Made by a program: the position numbers and the translations under genes. 14,597 bases of DNA from an uncultured bacterium (GTDB lineage: Bacteria; Desulfobacterota; Desulfobulbia; Desulfobulbales; Desulfobulbaceae): assembly GCA_903896915.1 (NCBI GenBank), contig CAITZN010000682.1, positions 1-14,597 of the forward strand, in the 5' to 3' direction. This document shows positions 1 to 6,457 of this stretch, one piece after another; position 1 is the first letter of the stretch; every line of letters starts with the position of its first letter. Below the pieces are notes generated by a model. It worked only from the letters and a program-made list of their open reading frames with translations, was not told where the DNA came from and made no database searches.

Positions 1-849
1 AGCATTATCGAGTTCCTCCCTGACGCCACTTTTGCGATTGACAAGGCAGGGAAAGTAATCATCTGGAATCGGGCCATGGAAGAACTGTCCGGGGTGAAGG
101 CCACCGATATTCTTGGAAAGGGAGACTATGAATACGCCATTCCCTTTTACGGCACCCGAAGGCCTATACTGGTGGATCAGGTCTTTGAACCGAACAAATT
201 GCCGGAAATGGACATGTATAATTATTTCAAGAGGGAAGATGGACTCCTGATTGCTGAAACCGATCTTCTTACCTTGAATAACAAAAATCTAATTTTCTGG
301 GGAAAAGCAGGTCCACTTTGTGACAGCAATGGAAATTTCATTGGCGCTATCGAAACTGTCCGGGAAATTACGGAACGCAAGCAAATGGAATTAGCGCTAA
401 AAAAAAGAGAATCCGACCTTAAGGCAAAGACTCACGAACTCGAAGATCTCAATGCAGCTTTAAGGGTTTTACTGAAACAGCGGAACGAAGACCAGAAGAT
501 CGTTGAAGAAAATGTTCTCTACAATATTAAACTCCTCATCCTCCCTTACATAGAGAAATTAAAGGGGAAAATAGATGCTGGGTCCAGGTCATACATTAAT
601 GTGCTTGAGTCAAATCTGAAAGATATCGTGTCTCCCTTCACCCAAAAAATGTCTGTACAATTCTTAAGCCTCACAAACAAGGAAGTGCAAATTGCCAATC
701 TCATCAAGGAAGGTTTGAGTACAAAAGAGATCGCCAATTTTCTGAACGTATCCGAATCAGCAATCAACCTGCACCGCTACCGTATCCGGCATAAACTGAG
801 TCTCACGAAAGGGCATAACTTGCGATCATACCTGTCCTCTTTGAGCTAA
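1..849 (+). CDS. PAS-LuxR transcriptional regulator, 5' end missing
   Basis: The reading frame is open from base 1, so the first visible ATG (76) is internal and the gene begins upstream of the window. The 282 visible residues start inside a PAS domain (LPDATFAIDKAGKVIIWN, then a PAC-like end GAIETVREITERKQ at about residues 115-128). A charged, probably coiled-coil linker follows (about 130-170), and a C-terminal LuxR/GerE helix-turn-helix (about 222-270: LTNKEVQIANLIKEGLSTKEIA, then NVSESAINLHRYRIRHKL, here split in two). Such proteins sense a small molecule or redox state through PAS and bind DNA through the HTH; the ligand cannot be read from sequence. There is no receiver domain in the visible part. 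The gene is visibly more AT-rich than the metabolic genes downstream. It reads toward the beta-oxidation genes across a 465-base gap, so it may be their local regulator (inference). Confidence 0.9.
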   Translation, partial: SIIEFLPDATFAIDKAGKVIIWNRAMEELSGVKATDILGKGDYEYAIPFYGTRRPILVDQVFEPNKLPEMDMYNYFKREDGLLIAETDLLTLNNKNLIFWGKAGPLCDSNGNFIGAIETVREITERKQMELALKKRESDLKAKTHELEDLNAALRVLLKQRNEDQKIVEENVLYNIKLLILPYIEKLKGKIDAGSRSYINVLESNLKDIVSPFTQKMSVQFLSLTNKEVQIANLIKEGLSTKEIANFLNVSESAINLHRYRIRHKLSLTKGHNLRSYLSSLS

Positions 850-937
850 AAGTTCCGATTATTACATTTATTGTAATATTATATATAAGTTTTCTAGCAT
901 TGTAACTCGCCCCCCCTTTTTGTATTTTGTCCTACTT

Positions 938-964
938 CAAGATGCCCAATCTTAAGGTATCTTG
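938..964. promoter_or_regulatory. Inverted repeat, possible operator
   Basis: CAAGATGCC (938-946) and GGTATCTTG (956-964) form a nine-base dyad with one G-T pair around a nine-base centre. It lies between the regulator gene and the candidate promoter at 1083. No T-run follows, so it is not an intrinsic terminator. A binding site is possible but unproven. Confidence 0.35.
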
Positions 965-1010
965 GAGCATTTCACGACTCAAAGACACCATTTACTCATT
1001 TTCTTTGGTT

Positions 1011-1050
1011 TCGTCCCCCCGAGCCGCCCTATTTGCGTATTTTGGGACGA
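1011..1050. promoter_or_regulatory. Inverted repeat TCGTCCC ... GGGACGA
   Basis: TCGTCCC (1011-1017) and GGGACGA (1044-1050) are perfect seven-base inverted arms 26 bases apart. They enclose the second C-tract/TTTG block and lie about 30 bases upstream of a TTGACA hexamer. The position suits an activator or repressor site for the downstream operon, perhaps for the adjacent PAS-LuxR protein (inference). Confidence 0.4.
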
Positions 1051-1082
1051 GTTTACGCTACTGATTAACTGGTAGAAAATGT

Positions 1083-1111
1083 TTGACAGCCACGAGGCTA
1101 TAGACTAAAAA
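1083..1111 (+). promoter_or_regulatory. Candidate sigma70-type promoter of the beta-oxidation operon
   Basis: A perfect -35 hexamer TTGACA (1083-1088) is followed after 17 bases by TAAAAA (1106-1111), four of six matches to TATAAT. Transcription would start near 1118, giving a leader of about 200 bases before the crotonase GTG at 1315. The weak -10 suggests dependence on an activator. Confidence 0.4.
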
Positions 1112-1168
1112 TATGCACTTTCGCCAGGTTAACTCCATCAGGGATACCGAGGAAAATATCACTCCGAC

Positions 1169-1202
1169 AAGAGGAAAAGGTGCCCCCCTCTTTGATTTTT
1201 TT
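1169..1202 (+). terminator. Possible attenuator-like hairpin in the leader
   Basis: AAGAGG (1169-1174) pairs with CCTCTT (1187-1192) around a 12-base loop, followed by TGA and seven T (1196-1202). The stem is short, so termination would be partial at best. It lies between the candidate promoter and the first gene, where an attenuator would act. It could also simply be T-rich sequence. Confidence 0.3.
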
Positions 1203-1314
1203 AAAATGGATAAGAGGATCGAGTCTACTGCGACCACCCTCCATTGTCTTTTTTTGTACGCCTCGTCCAACCCTGAGAAGTGATTTCTTATTACCCTGAA
1301 ATAAGGAGAAAACG

Positions 1315-2105
1315 GTGACCTATTCATCCATAGAACTTACCAGCACCGACGGAATTGCAACGCTGACTTTCAATCGTCCCAAAGCCCTCAATGCCCTCAA
1401 CACCTCTCTTCTTGAGGAGTTTGACCATGCCCTGGACAGCATTAAAAAAGACGAAGCAATCCGAGTTCTCATCCTGACCGGAGCTGGCGAGAAATCTTTC
1501 ATCGCCGGGGCTGACATTACTGAGATCGCCACGCTTACACCCTTGGCCGCTAAAAAATTCGCTCAATTCGGCCAGGAAATCATCAGTAAACTGCAAGGGT
1601 TAGCTATTCCCGTCATCGCCGCAGTCAATGGCTACGCTCTTGGTGGCGGTTGTGAGATGGCACTGGCCTGCGATTTTATTTATGCCTCGGAAAGGCGCTG
1701 TTCGGCCTGCCAGAAATCACATTGGGGGTCATTCCCGGATTCGGCGGAACCCAGCGTTTAGCGCGATTGATTGGCGCTAGTCGCGCCAAAGAAATGATCT
1801 TCACCGGTAAGCACCTGACAGCGACCGAAGCCAAAGCCATCGGCCTCGTAAACAAAATTTTCGCCCCGGAAGAACTGCAGGCCGCAGTGCATGAAGTGGC
1901 GAAGCACATCGCCACCAAAGGCAAGGCCTCGCTCTGCGCGGCCAAACAGACCGTAAACCAGGGTTTAAACGCCGACCTTGCGACCGGGCTGAGTATCGAG
2001 CGCGATGCCTTTGCCCTGTGCTTGGCCAATCCTGACGCCAAAGAGGGCACGAGCGCATTTCTTGAAAAACGCAAACCAGTTTTCAAAGGCGATTTAAACA
2101 GCTAA
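1315..2105 (+). pseudogene. crt: Crotonase (3-hydroxybutyryl-CoA dehydratase), frameshifted
   Basis: It would hydrate crotonyl-CoA to 3-hydroxybutyryl-CoA. Translation starts at GTG 1315, six bases after AAGGAG (1303-1308). Residues 1-126 hold the crotonase core: AGADI oxyanion-hole motif (about 65-69) and GYALGGGCE with catalytic-type Glu114. At GAAAGG (1690-1695) the frame breaks and runs to a stop at 1759-1761. In the -1 frame the family sequence resumes at once (KALFGLPEITLGVIPGFGG), with the second Glu at about residue 134, and continues to TAA 2103-2105. The two Glu are 20 residues apart, as in rat enoyl-CoA hydratase (144/164). Restoring one A gives about 262 residues, the normal family length. 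The break is therefore one missing base in an A-run: a recent mutation or a sequencing error. GGAAAGG does not allow good -1 slippage of the P-site tRNA. The gene is followed 38 bases later by the thiolase. Confidence 0.88.
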
Positions 2106-2143
2106 CAGCAGATTTGCACTATACGACCAAAGGAGCAAGAGCT

Positions 2144-3436
2144 ATGAACGAAGTTGTGATAGTCAGCGGAAGCCGAACCGCAGTAGGCGCCTTTGGCGGC
2201 AGCCTGAAAAACACCCCAGTGGTTACGCTAGGTTCATGTGTTATGCGCGAAACCCTCCGCAAAGCCGGCCTCCGGCCAACGGCAAGTTCAGCTATGCTGG
2301 CGGTTGCACCAAACACGCTCAAGGACCAGGGACTGATCGACCTGGAAACGAAATACCGGACCTGGGATTCGGCGGCCACCGAGATCACTCTCGACGAAGT
2401 CATCATGGGCAATGTCCTGCAGGCTGGCCAGGGCCAGAACACCGCGCGCCAGGCCATGATCCAGGCCGGCATCTCCAAGGAAACACCCGCCTACACCATC
2501 AACAAAGTATGCGGCTCGGGCCTCAAGGCCATCGCTCTGGGGGCACAGTCAATCATGACCGGTCAGGCCGAGATCGTTTTAGCCGGTGGCCAGGAAAACA
2601 TGAGTATGGTGCCCATGGCCCTGCCCAAAGCCCGCTGGGGATACCGCATGGAACTGACCGGGGTCGGCGAAATCTACGACCTGATGGTCTACGACGCCCT
2701 GTACGAAATTTTTTACGGCTACCATATGGGGGTTACCGCCGAAGCCATCGCCAAACTCTACAACATCAGCCGTGCCGATCAGGACCGACTTGCCGTTCTC
2801 AGCCATGCCAGGGCCATGCAGGGCATCAAAGACGGCCTCTTCACCGAAGAGATTGTCCCGGTGCCGATACGAGTCGGCAGGGAAGAAGTCCTTTTTGACC
2901 GAGATGAACGCCCCATGGAAACCTCCATGGAAAAAATGGCGAAATTGAGACCCGCTTTTGCTAAAGACGGTTCGGTCACTGCGGGCAATGCCTCCGGGAT
3001 CAACGACGGCGCCGCAGCCGTGCTGATGATGAGCGGTGCCAAGGCCAAACAACTGGGGCTCAAACCTCTGGTGACTATCGAAGGTTTTGCCTCTGGCGGC
3101 CTGGATCCGGCCTACATGGGATTGGGCCCGGTCCCGTCCATCCAAAAGGCCCTGGCGCAAGCCGGAAAAAAACTAGGCGATATCGAGTTGATCGAACTTA
3201 ACGAGGCCTTTGCCGCTCAAGCTATCGGTTGCATGCTCGAACTGGGAATCGACGTTGAAAAACCCAACGAGTTGGGCAGCGGTATTTCGATGGGCCATCC
3301 GGTCGGTTGCACCGGTGCCCGCCAGATGGTGACCGCTATGTACCAAATGCAACGCAAGCAATATACAACTGGTCTGATCAGCATGTGTATCGGCGGCGGC
3401 ATGGGTATGGCCATGGTCATCAGCAATAAACAATAA
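2144..3436 (+). CDS. Acetyl-CoA acetyltransferase (thiolase II)
   Basis: It interconverts two acetyl-CoA with acetoacetyl-CoA and CoA, the last step of butyrate oxidation. The ATG at 2144 follows AAAGGAG (2129-2135) by eight bases; an upstream TTG at 2114 lacks such a site. The 430-residue protein carries the acyl-accepting Cys123 (NKVCGSG), the NEAF motif (353-356), His385 (MGHPVG) and the second catalytic Cys415 (CIGGGMG). YGYHMG (191-196) fits the biosynthetic/acetoacetyl type. Most thiolases have about 392 residues. The excess is mainly a 34-residue insertion at about 45-80, judged by comparison with Zoogloea thiolase, whose Cys is residue 89. The usual GGAIALGHP is GSGISMGHP here. It sits between crotonase and 3-hydroxybutyryl-CoA dehydrogenase genes. 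Thiolase identity is certain; substrate length is inferred. Confidence 0.93.
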   Translation: MNEVVIVSGSRTAVGAFGGSLKNTPVVTLGSCVMRETLRKAGLRPTASSAMLAVAPNTLKDQGLIDLETKYRTWDSAATEITLDEVIMGNVLQAGQGQNTARQAMIQAGISKETPAYTINKVCGSGLKAIALGAQSIMTGQAEIVLAGGQENMSMVPMALPKARWGYRMELTGVGEIYDLMVYDALYEIFYGYHMGVTAEAIAKLYNISRADQDRLAVLSHARAMQGIKDGLFTEEIVPVPIRVGREEVLFDRDERPMETSMEKMAKLRPAFAKDGSVTAGNASGINDGAAAVLMMSGAKAKQLGLKPLVTIEGFASGGLDPAYMGLGPVPSIQKALAQAGKKLGDIELIELNEAFAAQAIGCMLELGIDVEKPNELGSGISMGHPVGCTGARQMVTAMYQMQRKQYTTGLISMCIGGGMGMAMVISNKQ

Positions 3437-3449
3437 GTCCTCAGGACTT
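3435..3449. repeat. Palindrome overlapping the thiolase stop codon
   Basis: AAGTCCT-C-AGGACTT is a perfect odd-centred palindrome beginning within the TAA stop (3434-3436). As RNA it forms a five-base stem with a five-base loop. No T-run follows, so it is not a terminator; it could be a processing or 3'-stabilising hairpin. Confidence 0.4.
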
Positions 3450-3465
3450 GGAATAAACCTAACGG

Positions 3466-3600
3466 TCATTCCATTTTTAAATAAAAATGAGAACGCGAAG
3501 GCAAACGAGGCCCGACGAGATCGTACCTGTAGTACAGCAAGGAGCCGCACAGCGTAGCCGACAAAGTTAACGTTTGATTTAGAAATTGAATTAGACACCT
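3466..3600. repeat. Structured intergenic element, possible dispersed repeat
   Basis: This gap is unlike its flanks and has nested inverted parts. CATTTTT (3472-3478) and AAAAATG (3483-3489) flank AAAT. Inside 3491-3573, AACG pairs with CGTT, two GGC with two GCC, and GTAC-CTGTA-GTAC lies near the centre. The last part (GTTAACGTTTGATTTAG and on to about 3590) is AT-rich. It carries no convincing gene. The organisation resembles REP-like or miniature repeats found between genes, but only one copy is in this window, so repetition is an inference. Confidence 0.35.
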
Positions 3601-3622
3601 ATCAACTGAAGGGAGAGCCTTA

Positions 3623-4474
3623 ATGGAAGTGAAAACATTCGGAGTCATCGGTGCCGGTCAGATGGGAAACGGTATTGCCCAGGTAGCTGCTGCCAGCGGC
3701 CTTAATGTCATCATGAGTGATATTAAGCAGGAGTTTGTTGATCGTGGCCTGGCCAATATCAGCAAAAATCTGCAGCGCAGCGTTGATAAAGGCAAACTGT
3801 CGGCAGAAGAAAAAGACCGGATCCTCGCCCGAATTAAACCCACCATTGACCTGAAAGACATGGCTGCAGCTGACTTTGTAGTCGAAGCGGCCTCTGAAAA
3901 TGAAGCCATCAAATTCAAGCTATTTCAGGATCTCGATGCAATTTGTGCCCCGCATGTGATTCTGGCTTCCAACACCTCGTCCATCCCCATCGGCCGCATC
4001 GCCGCCAATACCAAACGTCCTGACAAGGTTATCGGCATGCATTTCATGAACCCGGTACCCGTCATGAAGCTGGTTGAGGTCATCTGCGGCCTGGCGACCT
4101 CTCCCGAAACGCTGGCGACGACGCTTGAACTGACCAAACGCATGGAAAAAACCCCGGCTCAGTCCAACGATTTCCCCGGATTTATCGCCAATCGCATCTT
4201 GCTACCAATGCTCAATGAAGCAGTCTTCTGCCTCTACGAAGGTGTCGGGAAACCAGAAGATATCGATACGGTGATGAAGCTGGGCATGAATCATCCCATG
4301 GGCCCGCTAGCCCTGGCCGATCTCATTGGTCTGGACACCTGCCTGGCGATCATGAACACCTTGTACCAGGGCCTGGGCGACCCCAAGTACCGTCCCTGCC
4401 CGCTACTGCGCCAGTATGTTGAGGCTGGTTGGTTGGGCCGCAAGACCGGCAAGGGGTTTTACACCTACGAATAA
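3623..4474 (+). CDS. hbd: 3-hydroxybutyryl-CoA dehydrogenase
   Basis: It oxidises 3-hydroxybutyryl-CoA to acetoacetyl-CoA with NAD(P)+ (or the reverse). The ATG at 3623 follows AAGGGAG (3609-3615) by seven bases. The 283 residues match the usual length of the single-function enzyme. The N-terminal Rossmann fold shows [14 protein letters not shown] (7-20) with an acidic residue after the second strand (Asp33). Catalytic residues align with human HAD: Ser119, His140 ([15 protein letters not shown]), Glu152 and Asn190 (FIANR). The C-terminal dimerisation domain has [18 protein letters not shown] and ends in [11 protein letters not shown], both family signatures. It is 186 bases after the thiolase, with structured DNA between, and 94 bases before the thioesterase. 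Identity is very secure. Confidence 0.96.
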   Translation: MEVKTFGVIGAGQMGNGIAQVAAASGLNVIMSDIKQEFVDRGLANISKNLQRSVDKGKLSAEEKDRILARIKPTIDLKDMAAADFVVEAASENEAIKFKLFQDLDAICAPHVILASNTSSIPIGRIAANTKRPDKVIGMHFMNPVPVMKLVEVICGLATSPETLATTLELTKRMEKTPAQSNDFPGFIANRILLPMLNEAVFCLYEGVGKPEDIDTVMKLGMNHPMGPLALADLIGLDTCLAIMNTLYQGLGDPKYRPCPLLRQYVEAGWLGRKTGKGFYTYE

Positions 4475-4568
4475 GTCCCCCGGCATAAAATCGGCTACTC
4501 GATTAGACAGGTCGAGGTGGTTTACTACCCCGGCTTTGAACCACTGCATCACAACGGAGAAGAGATCA

Positions 4569-5015
4569 ATGGACGAACAAGCGTTTCAGGATCAGTATCC
4601 CGATGATTATGCACACTGCTTTGGCTGCGGTCGGCTGAATACAGCAGGGCATCACCTCAAGAGCTACTGGGAGGGAGAGGAAAGCGTCTGCCGTTATACC
4701 CCGGAACCGAAGTACACCGGCGGATTTCCCGGTTTTTTATACGGCGGCATCATTGCCTCCCTGATCGATTGTCATGGCGCAGGTACGGCAGCGGCGGCCA
4801 AGGCACGGGAAGATGGCAAACCCATCTCGCGTTTCGTCACAGCTTCCATCAAAGTGGATTACCTGGCACCGACCCCGATAAACACGGAGCTGGAGGTCCG
4901 CGGCAAACCTGTGGAGATTAAAGGCAGAAAGGTACTCGTTGACCTGACGGTTTCTGCTGCAGGAAAAATCTGCGCCACCGGTTCAGTGGTGATGGTGCAG
5001 ATCAAGGATCAGTAG
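4569..5015 (+). CDS. PaaI-like hotdog-fold acyl-CoA thioesterase
   Basis: A 148-residue single hotdog domain. The frame is open further upstream, but ATG 4569 has GGAGA (4556-4560) before it, and upstream codons overlap the dehydrogenase and do not look like family sequence. The N-terminus has HCFGCGRLNTAGHHLKSYW (16-34), typical of one group of 4HBT proteins. The active-site helix follows FLYGGIIASLIDCHGAGTA (57-73), with Asp67 in the usual acid position. SIKVDYLAPTP (93-103) is the usual substrate strand. Such enzymes hydrolyse acyl-CoA to free acid and CoA; the chain length is not readable. In this cluster it may release CoA when acyl-CoA intermediates build up, or act on an unusual acyl group (inference). 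The family is well supported, the substrate is not. Confidence 0.85.
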   Translation: MDEQAFQDQYPDDYAHCFGCGRLNTAGHHLKSYWEGEESVCRYTPEPKYTGGFPGFLYGGIIASLIDCHGAGTAAAAKAREDGKPISRFVTASIKVDYLAPTPINTELEVRGKPVEIKGRKVLVDLTVSAAGKICATGSVVMVQIKDQ

Positions 5016-5073
5016 TAACCGAGCATTGCTGCAGGCTAAACCGGCGAGTTCCTTTCGTACGACATATTAAATA

Positions 5074-5123
5074 TTAGGGCTCTGATTGTTACTGTGTTGC
5101 TGCAGTGACGAATCAAAGCCTAA
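5074..5123. repeat. Long imperfect inverted repeat upstream of the acyl-CoA dehydrogenase
   Basis: Arms 5074-5094 and 5103-5123 are near-perfect reverse complements with an eight-base loop. Both arms begin or end with TTAGG/CCTAA, share TGATT/AATCA, and close with ACTG/CAGT; there are two mismatches and one offset base on each side. No T-run follows, so a terminator is unlikely. It ends 40 bases before the dehydrogenase ATG, so it could be an operator, an RNA processing site or a stabiliser of the downstream message. Confidence 0.6.
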
Positions 5124-5163
5124 CTTATAAACGCAACAATAGTATCTTTGGGGAGTAACACCT

Positions 5164-6309
5164 ATGAATTTCGAGTTGACTGAAGAACAGAACCTCATCC
5201 GTGATATGGTCAGAAGTTTCGCCGAAGCTGAAGTTGCTCCATCGGCACGGGAACGCGACGAAGAAGAGCGTTTTGACCGCGCCCTGATGTATGACCGTCT
5301 GGCCGAACTGGGACTGACCGGTATCGTGTTCCCCGAAGAATATGGCGGCGCCGGAGCCGATTATATCAGCTATGCGATCGCAGTTGAAGAATTGTCCCGG
5401 GTTTGCGGCTCCACCGGCGTTACCTTATCCGCCCATCTTTCACTCTGCGCAAATCCCATCTATATGTTCGGCACCGAAGCACAGAAACAAAAATTTCTGG
5501 TGCCGCTGGCAAAAGGCGAGAAAATGGGAGCCTTCGGCCTGACCGAGCCTTCCGCCGGTTCGGACGCAGGCGGCACAAAAACGACCGCCACCAAGGACGG
5601 CAACGATTGGATTATTAATGGTTCCAAGATTTTCATCACCAATGCCGGTGAGGCAGAAATCTATGTGGTCCTCGCTCGTAGCGACAAATCAGCGGAGAAA
5701 CATCGCGGCATCAGCGCCTACATTATTGAAAAAGGTACACCCGGCTTCTCCTTTGGTAAAAAAGAAGCTAAAATGGGCATCCGTTCTTCACCCACCATGG
5801 AACTAGTGTTTGACAACTGCCGCATTCCCGGAGAGAATCTACTTGGCCAGGAAGGGCAGGGATTCAAGGTCGCCATGAAGACCCTGGACGGTGGACGTAT
5901 TGGCATCGCCTCCCAGGCCCTTGGGATTGCCCAGGGTGCCCTTGACGCTGCCATTGCCTACACTAAGGATCGCGAGCAATTCAATAAACCGGTTGCCTCC
6001 TTCCAGGGCGTGCAGTTTCAGCTGGCGGATATGGCCACCCAGGTCGAAGCGGCTCGTCTGCTGATTTACAACGCCGCCTACCGGGCGAGCGCAGGCCTTT
6101 CCTATTCCCAGGAATCGGCAATGGCCAAACTCTTTGCCTCTGAGACCGCGATGCGGGTCACCACCCAGGCGGTTCAGTTGCATGGCGGTTACGGTTACAC
6201 CCGTGAATTTCCAGTTGAGCGGATGATGCGGGATGCCAAGATCACCGAAATCTACGAAGGAACGAGTGAAATCCAGCGGGTTGTTATCGGTGCTGCCTTG
6301 ACCAAATAA
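5164..6309 (+). CDS. bcd: Short-chain acyl-CoA dehydrogenase (butyryl-CoA type)
   Basis: This FAD enzyme oxidises a short acyl-CoA to the 2-enoyl-CoA and passes electrons to EtfAB. The ATG at 5164 follows GGGGAG (5150-5155) by eight bases. Its 381 residues match the short-chain family. Visible landmarks are the N-terminal helical domain (1-115), [14 protein letters not shown] (124-137) and the FAD-contacting ITNAGEAE (158-165) in the beta domain, [13 protein letters not shown] (269-281), and [20 protein letters not shown] (338-357). The catalytic base is Glu365 in [10 protein letters not shown], the position used by short-chain enzymes. Etf genes and an Etf oxidoreductase lie downstream beyond a terminator. 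The context points to butyryl-CoA, but related short or branched substrates cannot be excluded. Confidence 0.94.
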   Translation: MNFELTEEQNLIRDMVRSFAEAEVAPSARERDEEERFDRALMYDRLAELGLTGIVFPEEYGGAGADYISYAIAVEELSRVCGSTGVTLSAHLSLCANPIYMFGTEAQKQKFLVPLAKGEKMGAFGLTEPSAGSDAGGTKTTATKDGNDWIINGSKIFITNAGEAEIYVVLARSDKSAEKHRGISAYIIEKGTPGFSFGKKEAKMGIRSSPTMELVFDNCRIPGENLLGQEGQGFKVAMKTLDGGRIGIASQALGIAQGALDAAIAYTKDREQFNKPVASFQGVQFQLADMATQVEAARLLIYNAAYRASAGLSYSQESAMAKLFASETAMRVTTQAVQLHGGYGYTREFPVERMMRDAKITEIYEGTSEIQRVVIGAALTK

Positions 6310-6368
6310 TAAAACCACGGCTTTGTCGCGGCTGCTGGATAGCCGGTTCTAACCTATTGATGATAAAC

Positions 6369-6406
6369 AAGAAGAGAGTTGCGGCGCAGGCCGCCTCTCT
6401 TCTTTT
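6369..6406 (+). terminator. Strong intrinsic terminator after the acyl-CoA dehydrogenase
   Basis: AAGAAGAGAG (6369-6378) pairs perfectly with CTCTCTTCTT (6395-6404). Inside it GCGGC (6381-6385) pairs with GCCGC (6390-6394) around GCAG, with only a TT bulge. The stem runs into a short T-run ending at 6406. It lies 60 bases after the dehydrogenase stop and about 50 bases before the next start. Confidence 0.8.
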
Positions 6407-6457
6407 CTACAAGCATGAAACACGTTGTTCGTTTTTTTGAAGGAAAGGGAGGGTTGG

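Larger units (their letters stand above)
910..1202 (+). repeat. Three C-tract / TTTG-ATTTT blocks
   Basis: Three blocks share a run of C followed by T-rich sequence with TTTG and ATTTT. The first is C7 (910-916), then TTTTTGTATTTTG (917-929). The second is C6 (1015-1020), then a C3 and TATTTGCGTATTTTGG (1030-1045). The third is C6 (1183-1188), then TCTTTGATTTTTTT (1189-1202). The first two share TTTG, an optional CG, and TATTTTG. They could be iterated regulator sites, but the match is loose and the third may only be a terminator tail. Confidence 0.35.
850..1314. other. Long structured intergenic region before the beta-oxidation genes
   Basis: No credible gene lies here. The first 60 bases are very AT-rich, with a short dyad ATTACA-5-TGTAAT (861-877). 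After it come C-tracts, two inverted repeats, a candidate promoter and a T-tailed hairpin, listed separately. The minus-strand open frame across 1058-1327 overlaps the crotonase start and resembles no family I recognise. The layout suits a control region for the downstream operon. Confidence 0.6.

Noticed and set aside
1058..1327. Minus-strand open frame of 89 codons
   Set aside because: It overlaps the crotonase start and ribosome site, has no recognisable family features, and lies in a region with promoter-like structure.
1690..1696. Programmed -1 ribosomal frameshift in crotonase
   Set aside because: The site reads G GAA AGG; slipping back one base would pair the P-site tRNA with GGA instead of GAA, a poor match, and no strong hairpin is evident just downstream. 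A lost base is simpler.
2114..2143. Upstream TTG start for the thiolase
   Set aside because: It adds ten residues unlike the family and has no ribosome site, while ATG 2144 follows AAAGGAG at good spacing.
2579..3160. Minus-strand open frame of 193 codons opposite the thiolase
   Set aside because: It is the antisense shadow of a well-conserved thiolase, with no ribosome site or recognisable domain.
4517..4544. GTGGTT/AACCAC inverted repeat before the thioesterase
   Set aside because: Six-base arms with a 16-base loop are expected by chance, and nothing in the position supports a function.
4416..4568. Longer N-terminus for the thioesterase overlapping hbd
   Set aside because: The extra residues come from the hbd 3' end read in another frame, and ATG 4569 has its own GGAGA site and family-like N-terminus.
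6329..6345. Small hairpin CGGCT/AGCCG after the acyl-CoA dehydrogenase
   Set aside because: The stem has only five pairs and no T-run; the much stronger terminator at 6369-6406 explains the 3' end.
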